A stretch of 49,583 bases of DNA from JBHENW01 sp046261875 (GCA_046261875.1 JBHENW010000023.1:1-49583), one strand, 5' to 3'. Positions 33,109 to 41,648 are shown, counted from the first letter of the stretch. The notes: generated by a model from the sequence alone, not told the origin. Numbers and translations are program-made.

Positions 33109-33686
33109 TTGACCTACAACGGCGGCCCCTTCCGCGGAGAGCGCACCTTCCTCTACCTGCCCGCGGCGGGGCAGATCGGCGGACAGCCGCGCCCCGAGGA
33201 CGTTCCGGTCGTGCCGACCACGCCGGATGAGCCGTCGTCGTCTCGCTTCCCGATCTATTCCGGCGGGCCCTTTCTTCTCAACGGTGCGACGGCCACTGCC
33301 AAAGTCTGGGGGGTGCCGCATTCGAACTGCGATGGCCATACCGTAACCCAGGACGGCGTGGCGTATCGCATATGCAGCGCTGGAGAAGGCGAGACGAGAC
33401 TCACAACCTTCAACGTGACGCCCAGGAACTTCGACTTCCGGAAGACGTCGGTCCCTCGAATGGGCTGGGAGTGGAGTCCGTTTTCTTGCGAGCCGGGTCC
33501 CGATGGTACCGTCGGCTGTACGGCCAACGGCAAGTCCTCGACAATGACATCCTGGGCACGATCTCCAATCTCCAGGTGACTCGCGGGACTCTCAACTTCG
33601 ACGCGAACCTGAACGTCCGTCTCGTCTCGACGGGAGCGGACGTCGGGTTCCGAGCCGCTGGCCGGGTGGAGTCGCTTGGATTTTGA
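33109..33686 (+). pseudogene. Frameshifted orphan gene, function unknown
   Basis: A protein-like frame from TTG 33109 (an AAGGAGG lies at 33089-33095) reads through Cys-containing, beta-rich sequence such as VWGVPHSNCDGHTV and SPFSCEPGPDGTVGC. It breaks near 33531, where restoring one base continues as VLDNDILGTISNLQVTRGTL and ends with VESLGF at 33686. No signal peptide or domain is recognised, and base composition is less GC-rich than in typA or the phosphatase. Likely a decayed fragment of an exported, possibly acquired, protein. A sequence error is the alternative. Confidence 0.5.
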
Positions 33687-33717
33687 ATCGATGAGCTGAA
33701 GGAGGCGCCGGGTCCCG

Positions 33718-34401
33718 TCAGCGCTTCTGGTCCCACGGCTTCGAGAGGCGCGCCCGCGCGACTTCGGGAGCGGCGGCGTAGTGCGATGTGTCGTTGAAAA
33801 GCATCAGCCGCGCTTCTCCCCCCGCGCGGAAGTCCAGGACGTTGAGCGCGGCGGGGCTCTGGTCGAGGCGGTCGCGGTACCGCCGCGCGTCGAAGCCGAG
33901 GAGTGAGCACAGGACGAGCCGGATCGTCGCCTTGTGAGACGCGATCAACACGTGGGCTCCGCGGTGGGTCTCGACGATCTCGAGCAGAGAGGGAAGAGCG
34001 CGCGCGGTCACGGCGAGGCCCGTTTCGCCGCCCTCCGGCGCAAAGTTGAACGGGTCGCGATCCCATCGCGCGTATTCTTCCGGGTAGAGGGCTTCGACTT
34101 CCGAGCGCCGCTTCCCTTCCCATCGCCCGTGGGAGATCTCCCGGAGCTCGGCCCGCCGCAGGACCTCGAGCGTGTGGGGCGCGGCCAGGATCCGCGCCGT
34201 CTCCGTCGTGCGCGCGAGCGGGCTCGAGTAAACGGCCGCGATCGGCTCGGCCCCGACACGTTCGGCGAGCTTCTTCGCTTGCTCGCGCCCCCGTTCCGAC
34301 AGGGGCACGTCGATCTCTCCGGCGAAACGGTCTTCCGCGGCCGCTTCGCTCTCGCCGTGCCGCACGAGATAGACGCGCGTGATCAGCCTTTGACCCGCCA
34401 T
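33718..34401 (-). CDS. Histidine phosphatase family protein (phosphoglycerate-mutase-like)
   Basis: A 227-residue phosphatase of the RHG branch. The catalytic motif VRHGES (His phospho-acceptor) is near the N-terminus, with SERGREQAKKLAE, YSSPLARTTETA, and the second-His motif ASHKATIRLV near residue 155. The ELREISHGRWEGK phrase is typical of CobC/GpmB-type proteins. The substrate is not defined by sequence: alpha-ribazole phosphate, phosphoglycerate or other phosphoesters are possible. It overlaps the 3' end of the SUI1 gene by 19 bases and belongs to the same minus-strand set as the creatininase. Confidence 0.93.
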   Translation of the reverse strand: MAGQRLITRVYLVRHGESEAAAEDRFAGEIDVPLSERGREQAKKLAERVGAEPIAAVYSSPLARTTETARILAAPHTLEVLRRAELREISHGRWEGKRRSEVEALYPEEYARWDRDPFNFAPEGGETGLAVTARALPSLLEIVETHRGAHVLIASHKATIRLVLCSLLGFDARRYRDRLDQSPAALNVLDFRAGGEARLMLFNDTSHYAAAPEVARARLSKPWDQKR

Positions 34402-34727
34402 CCCTTGTCCCCCAGGATCGGCCGCAGCTTTTCGCGCTGGTCGCCCTGCAGCTCGATCGATCGCTCCCGGACGCGTCCTCCCGTTCCGCAGGCCCGTTTC
34501 AACTCATCCGACACTTCGGCGAGGAATCCGGCGTTCTGCGGGAGGCCGTCGATGACCGTGACGGTCTTCCCGCTCCGCCCGGCGCGCTCGAGCCGCAGGC
34601 CGGCGTGGATCCGAGCCGGGACCGCGTCTTCGGCGGGCTTCGCGCAGCGGCAATCGCTCACCGGCCAACCGCACCCCGGACACTGCCTGCCCGTCTTCGT
34701 GGAATAGACGACCGGTCCGGGTCTCAC
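34383..34727 (-). CDS. SUI1/YciH-type translation factor homologue with zinc knuckle
   Basis: A 114-residue protein with an N-terminal CPGCGWPVSDCRC knuckle (four Cys, zinc likely), a variable linker, and the SUI1/eIF1 beta-alpha core: LRLERAGRSGKTVTVIDGL, LKRACGTGGRV and IELQGDQREKLRPIL. Bacterial homologues such as YciH associate with the 30S subunit and may affect start-codon choice, which is notable in a genome segment with many leaderless and non-ATG starts. Translation probably starts at GTG 34727, overlapping the creatininase TGA as GTGA. Confidence 0.9.
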   Translation of the reverse strand: MRPGPVVYSTKTGRQCPGCGWPVSDCRCAKPAEDAVPARIHAGLRLERAGRSGKTVTVIDGLPQNAGFLAEVSDELKRACGTGGRVRERSIELQGDQREKLRPILGDKGWRVKG

Positions 34728-35596
34728 AGCCCGGCCCGGTCCCATTTCTCGATCGTCTCCCGGATCAGCCGCGCGACCTTGTCGTTGACGCGGGAGAAGT
34801 AGGTCTTTGCTTTCGCCGCATCGAACCTCGGGTAGCCTTCCCCCTCCGTGTAGAGACCGATGCCCGAGGGGTTGGGGTAAGCGCTCCACGACCCCAGCGC
34901 GGGATTCGCGGTCGTCATCTCCGGGCCGGTGTAGCGACCCTTGTGCACGAGAGCCGGATCGATGGCCTGGATGTACGCCGTCTCGTTGTCGCCGGCATGG
35001 CCGCCCGCCTCGCCGAAGACTTCCTGGGTGACGTCGGCGCAATAGGACCACCAGTTCACGACGAGCGTACGGATTCCGGCTTCCCGGCCAGCCTCCGCGG
35101 CGAGCGCGGTCAGGACGGTCGTCTGCGGCCCGCCGTGCCCGTTCAACAGGACGACGTTGCGGAACTTGTTGCGCGCCATCCCGAGGATGACGGCTTTCAC
35201 GTAGGGCTTGTAAGCCTCCTCGGGGATCGTGAAAGAGCCCGGATAAGCGTCCATGGAGCCCGTGATGCCGTATGCGACGGCCGGCGCGACCATCGCGTTG
35301 ACCTTCGGGGCAATGTCCCGCGCCATGGCGACCGGCGCGAGGATGTCGGCGCCGTTGGCCGTCACGCCGTGCGGCTCGAGCGTTCCCAGCGGAACGATCA
35401 CGGTCTGGATCTTCGCGGGCACCCACTCGCGGAACTCCATCCAGTTGATCCGCTCCATCTCTCGCGTCGTGGGGGACGGACCCGACGGCTGTCCCCGCGC
35501 TGCCCCCGCGACGCTCAGCAGGAGCAGGATCGCCGCCGGCCCTCTCCCGGCCGACGCGAAACTCGAGGAGCCGCCTCGCGCGTGCTGCAGCTTCAT
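34724..35596 (-). CDS. Secreted creatininase-family amidohydrolase
   Basis: A 290-residue protein with a signal peptide (AAILLLLSVAGAARG) and a creatininase domain. Metal-site phrases include VPLGTLEPHG, NGADILAP, LLNGHGGPQTT and the Glu of GHAGDNETAYI. Family members hydrolyse cyclic amides such as creatinine, or formamides in cofactor breakdown. The exported location is unusual for the family, as most are cytoplasmic. The ATG at 35596 has a GGAGGG site. It is divergent, with a 28-base gap, from a secreted pentein, suggesting shared regulation and perhaps a common guanidino or amide substrate. Confidence 0.9.
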   Translation of the reverse strand: MKLQHARGGSSSFASAGRGPAAILLLLSVAGAARGQPSGPSPTTREMERINWMEFREWVPAKIQTVIVPLGTLEPHGVTANGADILAPVAMARDIAPKVNAMVAPAVAYGITGSMDAYPGSFTIPEEAYKPYVKAVILGMARNKFRNVVLLNGHGGPQTTVLTALAAEAGREAGIRTLVVNWWSYCADVTQEVFGEAGGHAGDNETAYIQAIDPALVHKGRYTGPEMTTANPALGSWSAYPNPSGIGLYTEGEGYPRFDAAKAKTYFSRVNDKVARLIRETIEKWDRAGL

Positions 35597-35610
35597 TTGC
35601 CCTCCACACG

Positions 35611-35616
35611 TATCAT
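35611..35616 (+). promoter_or_regulatory. Putative -10 box of the pentein gene
   Basis: TATCAT (five of six matches to TATAAT) ends eight bases before GTG 35625. A GGAG at 35617-35620 overlaps this space. It lies within the 28-base gap shared with the divergent creatininase gene. Confidence 0.4.
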
Positions 35617-35624
35617 GGAGCATC

Positions 35625-37091
35625 GTGATCCTCGCCCAGTGGGTGCTCCCTTTCCTTCTTTTTCCGGTTTCCGCCGGGGCCGGCCCCCAGCCCGGGTCGG
35701 CGCCCGTGGTCGCCTTCCGGCCCCTGACGGTCTCCTCCGACCTGCGGTTGGAGCCCGAGTCCGATCGCCGGTTGCGCCGGCTCGTGATGGGGTTGGACGC
35801 GAACGACACCCGGTATTACATGCTGCCGGAGACCGGCACGCTTCCCCGAAGCGAGAACGATCCTCGGGTCCGCCATCTGCGCCGTCAGCTCTACTGGATG
35901 AACTTCGAGCTGCACCACGGACGAATCCTGACTTCCGTTCCGCAGCAGACCCGCTTCTTCGTCGCCGTGCCCGAGCCAGGGTCCGTTCCCGGATCGCACG
36001 AGAACGAAGAGGAAGTGTTCCGGGATTACCTGGCGCGTCGGGTCGGTTGGTCGGCCACGCAGATTCGCGAAAAGGTTCAATTCTTCCGGATCCCCGGGAC
36101 GATCCCGTATCCGCAGGACATGGCCGAGCCTCTCGGCCACGACTCCCGGGGCCGCCTTGTGCTGGGCTTTGGCTCGGAGACGAACGCCTTTTATTACGAG
36201 CCTCTCCGCCGCCTCGTGGCTGCCTTCCCCGACGAGTTCGTCCTGCGGGAAGTTCCGGGCGTGGACACGGAAGGCGGGGACATCGAGCTCGCGTGGCTCC
36301 CGAATGGACGGATCGCCGTCCTGGTCGGTCGCCACCGCGTTCTGGTCGCTCTGGAGGCGCGTCATGGACGCCCCTTCCGAGGCGTTCGCATCCGCGACGA
36401 TGAGATCCGCCGGGCTGCTTCCGAGTTTTCGCGCGCCTTCTTCGGCCTGGAGACGCTCGTCGTCGGGGAGCCGGCTCTGCGCGATCCGGGGCTCGCCAGC
36501 GACGTCCTGATCCACTCGGACATGGTCGTCAACGTCCTGCGCGGATCGAAGGGCGTCACCGCCTTCGTTCCGACGTACGGCGTCGCGGCGGTCGATGCTA
36601 TCACCCGGCTCGCTCTGGAGCCGGAGGTCCGGCGGCGGGCGGAGGCCGAGTACGACGCCGTGGCTCGGCAGTTCAGGGCCCGCGGCTATCGGGTGGTCCG
36701 CATTCCCTTCTCGGATCATCCGGTCCGCACCCCGGTCCAGGTCGGAAAGTTCATCGATCCCACGACCGGGCAGCAGAGTCTCCTCCTGGGGAAATATCCG
36801 TACCACTTCGCGCTGCCCGACGGGCGGAACCTCCAATGGGAGATCCAGTCCGCGTTCGACGCGCTCGAGAAACGCGTGGGAGCCTGGCGCCGATCCCCCA
36901 CGGACGCCCGGTGGTCGGAGGTCGAGAAGAACCTCCAGGCCATCTGGAAGGAGTTCGACGCGGCGATCCACGCGCCGAACCCCGAGTTCGCCGCGCAAGT
37001 CCGGATCTACGAGGAGAACGGAGTCCGCGTGTTTCCCGTCCCGGTCTTTCCGGCGGGCGAAGGCGGCATCCACTGCATGCTGCTCAAGTAA
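35625..37091 (+). CDS. Secreted pentein-fold protein (agmatine deiminase/PAD-like)
   Basis: A 488-residue protein with a hydrophobic N-terminal signal (LAQWVLPFLLFPVSAGAG) and a C-terminal half that fits the guanidino-modifying pentein superfamily. Catalytic phrases in order are TEGGDIELAW (Glu/Asp), LIHSDMVVNVL (HxD) and GGIHCMLLK, with the nucleophile-type Cys four residues from the C-terminus. This is the layout of agmatine deiminase and bacterial peptidyl-arginine deiminase. The N-terminal part includes RYYMLPETGTLPRS, which I do not recognise. It probably hydrolyses a guanidino or amidino group outside the cytoplasm. Its divergent neighbour is a secreted creatininase. Confidence 0.8.
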   Translation: MILAQWVLPFLLFPVSAGAGPQPGSAPVVAFRPLTVSSDLRLEPESDRRLRRLVMGLDANDTRYYMLPETGTLPRSENDPRVRHLRRQLYWMNFELHHGRILTSVPQQTRFFVAVPEPGSVPGSHENEEEVFRDYLARRVGWSATQIREKVQFFRIPGTIPYPQDMAEPLGHDSRGRLVLGFGSETNAFYYEPLRRLVAAFPDEFVLREVPGVDTEGGDIELAWLPNGRIAVLVGRHRVLVALEARHGRPFRGVRIRDDEIRRAASEFSRAFFGLETLVVGEPALRDPGLASDVLIHSDMVVNVLRGSKGVTAFVPTYGVAAVDAITRLALEPEVRRRAEAEYDAVARQFRARGYRVVRIPFSDHPVRTPVQVGKFIDPTTGQQSLLLGKYPYHFALPDGRNLQWEIQSAFDALEKRVGAWRRSPTDARWSEVEKNLQAIWKEFDAAIHAPNPEFAAQVRIYEENGVRVFPVPVFPAGEGGIHCMLLK

Positions 37092-37116
37092 CCGAATCGG
37101 GCGCCGGCCAGGCCGG

Positions 37117-37362
37117 TCAGACGTTTCCTTCCTCCATCCGCCGCAGCAGCTTCAGCGCCACCCCGGCAACGAGCAGGCCGAAGAGCACGAGCATCCAGGT
37201 CGAGAGGGTCCGCGCCGGCGTTCGCGTTCGCGTCGAGGATTGCCTGCCGCAGGGACCCGGCGCCCCCGTCGTTGGTGTTGAGGACGGTGAAGGTCAGGCG
37301 GAGGAAAACGCGGGGAGGGCGCCCAGGGCGAGGACGACGAGACCGGGCAGGCGCAGACGCAT
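37117..37362 (-). pseudogene. Collapsed surface-protein relic (signal peptide, CSLREA-like, C-terminal sorting tail)
   Basis: ATG 37362, behind a GGAGGA site, starts a clean signal peptide (RLPGLVVLALGALPAFSSA). In the next frame comes FTVLNTNDGGAGSLRQAILD, the opening of a CSLREA/right-handed beta-helix repeat protein. Back in the first frame the sequence ends TLSTWMLVLFGLLVAGVALK, then LLRRM, matching an IPTL-CTERM-type sorting helix with its basic anchor, and stops at 37117. Such proteins normally run to several hundred residues, so the whole middle is missing and two compensating frame changes remain. It looks like a deletion derivative of a large exported protein. Confidence 0.6.
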
Positions 37363-37443
37363 TTTTCCTCCGATCGCGGAATGAATGGCGAAATCCTAGG
37401 GCGCCGCCGCGCGGCCCGGTCGACAAAAAGAAGCGGCACCGGC

Positions 37444-37848
37444 CTAGCTGACCGTCGAGTCGTCGAACGAACGGCCGCGCGGCCGGTAGGTCGCGCGGTT
37501 CTCCGGCCCCTCCCAGACCGTCACGAGCGCAACGCGGGCCCAGCCGAGCGAGCGCGAGGCCTCGAGCTTCTCGGAAAAGTATCGCGCGAGGTTCTCGGCG
37601 GACGTGTTGCGCCCGATGAATGAGGGATGGTCGTTGATGTACGTGAAGTGGAACTCCCTGGCGATCTCTTCGAGCACCCGGCTGGCGGGCTGGAAGTCCG
37701 CCGCGAGGTCGTAGCGCTGGAGCTTTTCCGTCTCGAGCACCGCCTCCACCTTGTAGGAATGCCCGTGGAGGGGCTCCGGCCCGCCCTCGTAGTCGATCAG
37801 GTTGTGCGCGGCCTCGAACCGCGCGGAGACCGTGACCCGGTAGCTCAT
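37444..37848 (-). CDS. queD: 6-pyruvoyl-tetrahydropterin synthase / QueD family enzyme
   Basis: A 134-residue T-fold enzyme. Zinc ligands are seen in FEAAHNL and in LHGHSYKVEAVLE. The catalytic Cys of canonical QueD, expected shortly before HGHS, is not present, so the reaction may follow a PTPS-like or other variant. Other family phrases are AADFQPASRVLEEI and TSAENLARYFSEKL. QueD makes carboxytetrahydropterin for queuosine; PTPS makes tetrahydropterin. It starts at ATG 37848, ten bases after the radical SAM gene stop, and is probably co-transcribed with it. The gene symbol is tentative. Confidence 0.85.
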   Translation of the reverse strand: MSYRVTVSARFEAAHNLIDYEGGPEPLHGHSYKVEAVLETEKLQRYDLAADFQPASRVLEEIAREFHFTYINDHPSFIGRNTSAENLARYFSEKLEASRSLGWARVALVTVWEGPENRATYRPRGRSFDDSTVS

Positions 37849-37858
37849 GAGCGGCCTC

Positions 37859-40450
37859 CTATCTGAGGACCGTGGCTTCCCGCGTGATGCGAAGAGACGC
37901 CTGCGCCTCCGGAGAGATCCCGAGGAGCGCTTCCAGCACCTTGCGCGGTGTCGAGGTCTCGCCTTCGGTCTGGTCGAGGTTGACTTCGAAGCAGAGGCTC
38001 GCACCTTCCGCCTCGGTCTCGACGGAGAGCTCGCGCAGGGCCGGGACGACCTGCTGCCACGGGTTCGCCGCCGCCTCCCGAGCCCGCCCGAGCGCTTCGG
38101 AGCCCACAAGCCTTACGGCGTAACGGGCGGCCCGGACCGCCTTGGACAGCGGCGGCTCGCCGGTGAGCAGCTCCCGCACGCCGAGGACCGTCAGGCCGGT
38201 CGGGAGCTTCTCGTTGATACGGACCGCGGCGTCGGGGCCGAAAGGCGACATCCCTTCGACGTCGCAGACCTCCTGCCGGCTCTCGAGCCCCAGGGCGAGG
38301 GCGGGACCCATCGAGATCTTCATGTGGGGATTGAAGCCTTCGGAATAACGGGCCGGCAGGCCGGCCGCGCGGATCGCGCGCTCCAGCACGTCCATCGTGT
38401 TGCGGTGAGAGAGGAATCGCGCGTCGCCGGTCTTTTCGAAGGTCACCCGGTGGCGGTGGACGGTCGATGGCGTGCCGGACCGGATCCGTGCCGCCGCGGG
38501 GAGGTCCGGCATCGCCTTCTGGCGGTACGCCGCCCCCTTCGCGACCTCGCGGTACGCGGCGGGATCCGCGGCGGAAGCGCTCTCGACGGTCGGCAGGGTC
38601 CCCCCTGCCGTCTTCGCGAGCACGATGTCCTCGCCGTTGCCCGGAACGCCGCAGGCGTAGCAATGGCCCCACTTGCAGTCTTCCGTCCGCATCTCCTTGC
38701 GGGCCTTGATCAGCTCGATCTGGAGAAACCGCTTGCGGATCGAGACGTCCAGCACGTCCCACGGAAGGATTTCCTTCTCGTCGTAGGCGCGGAGGTAGCT
38801 CTCCTTTGGGATTCCTTCCGCTTCGAAGGCGAGGGTCCAGAGGTCGTACCGGAAGTGCTCGCTCCAGCCGTCGAAGCGGACCCCGGACCGCCACGCGGTG
38901 TGGAGCACCCGCGCCATCCGCCTGTCGCCGCGCGAGAGGGCGCACTCGATCTCGGCTTCGCGCGGCTCGTGCCACTTCATGCGGGCCCCGCGCACGCCGC
39001 GGAACCGATCCTTGAGGTACCCGAGCTTCTTTTCGAGCAACTCGACGCCGTCGAAAGGCGCCCACTGAAAGGGCGTCCAAGATTTCGGGACGAAGGAGCC
39101 GACGGACACGTTGACCTGCTTCCGGCCGTGCTTCTTCCCCTGACGGAGGATGCCTTCCACGAGCACGACGAGCTCGTCTAAGTCCTCCTTCGTCTCGGTG
39201 GGGAGCCCGATCATCGTGTACACCTTGATCAGGTCCCAGCCGCGGCCGAAGGCCACGTCCGCGGCCTGGATCATGTCCGCGTTGGTGAAGGTCTTGTTGA
39301 TGACCCGGCGCAGCCGGTCCGAGCCGGTCTCGGGCGCGAACGTGAACCCCGACTTGCGCACTTCGGAAACGGCGTCGGCCAGGCCGACGGAGAACGCCTC
39401 GGCGCGCAGCGAGGGGAGCGAGATGGAGACCCGGCGCTCCGAGAGCTCCGGGGCGAGGCATTTCACGAGCGGCTCGATCTGGGAGTAGTCGGCGGTCGAA
39501 AGGGACAGCAGGCCGACCTCGCTCCATCCCGACTCCGCGATGAACTTGCGCGTCATGTCGGCGACGTCGCCGGAGTCGAGCTCGCGGACGGGTCGGTACC
39601 AGTATCCGGCCTGACAGAAGCGGCACCCCTGCGTGCAGCCGCGCATGACCTCGAGGCCGAGGCGGTCCTGCACGATTTCCACGGAGGGGACCATTGGCCG
39701 GTCCGGGTAGTACTCGGCCTTCAGCGCCGGGACCCACGTCCGCCGGGGCCGCTCGGGCGCTCGGGGATCGTTTCGCTCGATCGCCAGGATCCGTCCGGCC
39801 TCGTCGTACGACACGTCGTAGAACGACGGGACGTACACCCCCTCGACCGCGGAGAGCCGCGCGAGCAGATCGCGGCGCGAGAGATCGGCCCCGCGGCCTG
39901 CTCGATACGCGTCGAGGAAACGGGGGAGGGCTTCCTCCGCGTCGCCGATCAGGAAGGCGTCGAAGAAGTCGGCGATCGGCTCGGGATTGGCCGTGCAGGG
40001 CCCGCCGCCCAGCACGATGGGATCCCGCTCGCGGCGGTCCTTCTGCCACACGGGGAGGCCGGCGAGGTCGAGCATGTTGAGGATGTTCGAGTAGTTCAGC
40101 TCCGCCTGGAGCGAGAACCCGAGGACGTCGAAGTCCGCCACCGGAGCGAACGACTCGACGGAGAACAGGGGAACCCCGCCGGCGCGCATCTTCGCCTCGA
40201 GGTCCACCCACGGGGCATAGACCCGCTCGCAGGCGAAGTCCTCCCGGCGGTTCACGATCTCGTAGAGGATCTTGAGCCCGGTGTGGCTCATGCCGATCTC
40301 GTAGGTGTCGGGGAACGCGAGCGCGACGGTCGCCGCCGCGGCGCCCAGCTCCTTGCGGGTCACGTTGCGCTCCAGGCCGACGTAGCGCCCGGGCTTCTCC
40401 ACGAGCGGGAGGAGCGGATCCAGACGGGGGCGGAGCGACGCGTATCGCAT
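37859..40450 (-). CDS. B12-binding-type radical SAM protein fused to DUF2344
   Basis: An 863-residue protein. The first 200 residues resemble a cobalamin-binding Rossmann region (PDTYEIGMSHTGLKIL, VLGGGPCTANPEP). The radical SAM motif is Cys272-x3-Cys276-x2-Cys279 (GCTQGCRFCQAG). The last 230 residues match a DUF2344-type domain (RFLSHRNTMDVLERAIRAAGLPARYSEGFNPHMKISMGP). A Cys-rich linker (DCKWGHCYACG) separates the two. These are the hallmarks of the TIGR03960 family fused to TIGR03936, widespread in bacteria near ribosome and tRNA genes but without a fixed reaction. A TAAAAT box lies ten bases before ATG 40450. Confidence 0.92.
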   Translation of the reverse strand: MRYASLRPRLDPLLPLVEKPGRYVGLERNVTRKELGAAAATVALAFPDTYEIGMSHTGLKILYEIVNRREDFACERVYAPWVDLEAKMRAGGVPLFSVESFAPVADFDVLGFSLQAELNYSNILNMLDLAGLPVWQKDRRERDPIVLGGGPCTANPEPIADFFDAFLIGDAEEALPRFLDAYRAGRGADLSRRDLLARLSAVEGVYVPSFYDVSYDEAGRILAIERNDPRAPERPRRTWVPALKAEYYPDRPMVPSVEIVQDRLGLEVMRGCTQGCRFCQAGYWYRPVRELDSGDVADMTRKFIAESGWSEVGLLSLSTADYSQIEPLVKCLAPELSERRVSISLPSLRAEAFSVGLADAVSEVRKSGFTFAPETGSDRLRRVINKTFTNADMIQAADVAFGRGWDLIKVYTMIGLPTETKEDLDELVVLVEGILRQGKKHGRKQVNVSVGSFVPKSWTPFQWAPFDGVELLEKKLGYLKDRFRGVRGARMKWHEPREAEIECALSRGDRRMARVLHTAWRSGVRFDGWSEHFRYDLWTLAFEAEGIPKESYLRAYDEKEILPWDVLDVSIRKRFLQIELIKARKEMRTEDCKWGHCYACGVPGNGEDIVLAKTAGGTLPTVESASAADPAAYREVAKGAAYRQKAMPDLPAAARIRSGTPSTVHRHRVTFEKTGDARFLSHRNTMDVLERAIRAAGLPARYSEGFNPHMKISMGPALALGLESRQEVCDVEGMSPFGPDAAVRINEKLPTGLTVLGVRELLTGEPPLSKAVRAARYAVRLVGSEALGRAREAAANPWQQVVPALRELSVETEAEGASLCFEVNLDQTEGETSTPRKVLEALLGISPEAQASLRITREATVLR

Positions 40451-40460
40451 GGAACAGATG

Positions 40461-40466
40461 ATTTTA
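40461..40466 (-). promoter_or_regulatory. Putative -10 box of the B12-type radical SAM gene
   Basis: TAAAAT on the minus strand, ten bases before the ATG at 40450, with no Shine-Dalgarno sequence. The box overlaps the tail of the threonine synthase gap (its stop is at 40470). Confidence 0.4.
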
Positions 40467-40469
40467 CCT

Positions 40470-41648
40470 TTACGCGTACTTGAACCCGGTCCCGGTGTTG
40501 AACAGGACGACCCGTGACTTCGGGTCGAGCCGGCCCGACGCGGCGAGGTTCTTCGCCGCCGCCCACGTGGCCCCTCCCTCGGGAGCCGCGAAAAGCCCTT
40601 CCATCCCCATCTCCTCGCAGGCCTCGCGCATCTCCTCGTCCGTCACCGCGACCGCGTCCCCACCGGACTCCCGGACGGCGCGCAGGACGAGAAAGTCGGC
40701 GAACGCCTTGGGGACGCGCAAACCGGAGGCTTCCGTCCGCGCGTTCTCCCATTTCTCGGAGACCTTTTTCCCTTCCGCGAACGCCTTGGGGATCGGCGCG
40801 CAACCCGCCGCCTGGACGGAGATCATCCGGGGTCGCGCGCTTTCGATCCAGCCCAGCTCCTCCATCTCCTCGAACGCCTTCCACATCCCGATCAGGCCCG
40901 TGCCGCCGCCGGTCGGATAGACGATCGCGTCGGGAAGCTTCCACTCGAACGCCTCGGCGAGCTCGTACCCCATCGTCTTTTTCCCCTCGACGCGGTACGG
41001 CTCCTTCAGGGTGGAGACGTCGTGCCAGCCTTCGCGCGCGGCGAGCTCGGCCGCCGCACGCCCGCATGCGTCGATGAGTCCCGGGATGAACGTGACCTCC
41101 GCCCCGTAGCGCTGGCACTCGGCGGCAAAGAGCGGTTTCGTGTCCTCCGGCATGAAGACCCGGCACTCCATACCCGCGCGGGCGGCGTAGGCGGCCGCGG
41201 CGCCGCCCGCGTTGCCTGCAGTGGGGACGACGACGCGCGGGTGCCCGAGCTCCTTCGCGCGCGACACGGCCGCGGAGAGCCCTCGGGCTTTGAACGACCC
41301 GGTCGGATTGGCCGACTCGTCCTTGATCCAGAGGTCGGAGAAGCCGCCGCGGCGGCCGAGCCGCCCGGCCCGCAGGAGGGGCGTGTCCCCCTCCCCGAGG
41401 GAGACGACGTGCTTTGGGTCCTCCACGGGGAGCATCTCGTGCCAGCGCCAGATCGACCGCGGGCGCCCGCGGAAGGCGTCGCGGTCGAGCGCTCCCGGAT
41501 GGTAGCGGCAGAAGAGCGGGCCTCCGCAGCCCGCGCGCGGGCAGACGTTGGCGCGCGCGTCCCGCGGTTGCTGCCAGCCGCAGCGCGTGCACTGCAGATG
41601 GGCGAGCTTCGAGAACACGAGAGGCAAGCTATCAGCTGTCCGCCTCAT
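40470..41648 (-). CDS. thrC: Threonine synthase (zinc-ribbon form)
   Basis: A PLP enzyme converting O-phosphohomoserine to threonine. The 392-residue frame has an N-terminal zinc ribbon (Cys20, Cys23, Cys36, Cys41), the PLP lysine Lys120 in NPTGSFKARG, a phosphate-binding loop PTAGNAGGAAAAYAARAG and GGGTGLIGMWKAFEEME. This layout matches the class I threonine synthase form with a zinc ribbon. The start may be ATG 41648, but TTG 41627 or GTG 41618 would place the heptamer repeat in the leader. It is divergent from the flavoprotein gene with a 14-base gap. Confidence 0.93.
   Translation of the reverse strand: MRRTADSLPLVFSKLAHLQCTRCGWQQPRDARANVCPRAGCGGPLFCRYHPGALDRDAFRGRPRSIWRWHEMLPVEDPKHVVSLGEGDTPLLRAGRLGRRGGFSDLWIKDESANPTGSFKARGLSAAVSRAKELGHPRVVVPTAGNAGGAAAAYAARAGMECRVFMPEDTKPLFAAECQRYGAEVTFIPGLIDACGRAAAELAAREGWHDVSTLKEPYRVEGKKTMGYELAEAFEWKLPDAIVYPTGGGTGLIGMWKAFEEMEELGWIESARPRMISVQAAGCAPIPKAFAEGKKVSEKWENARTEASGLRVPKAFADFLVLRAVRESGGDAVAVTDEEMREACEEMGMEGLFAAPEGGATWAAAKNLAASGRLDPKSRVVLFNTGTGFKYA
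41627..41640 (-). repeat. Heptamer repeat, two units
   Basis: On the plus strand AGCTATC and AGCTGTC, two 7-base units of the same family as the tract at 11812 (minus strand GACAGCT, GATAGCT). They lie at the 5' end of the threonine synthase frame. Confidence 0.5.

Noticed and set aside
30772..33339. An 855-residue minus-strand frame over typA
   Set aside because: It mirrors the typA coding strand and ends in an off-frame reading of the helicase; typA has all GTPase motifs on the plus strand.
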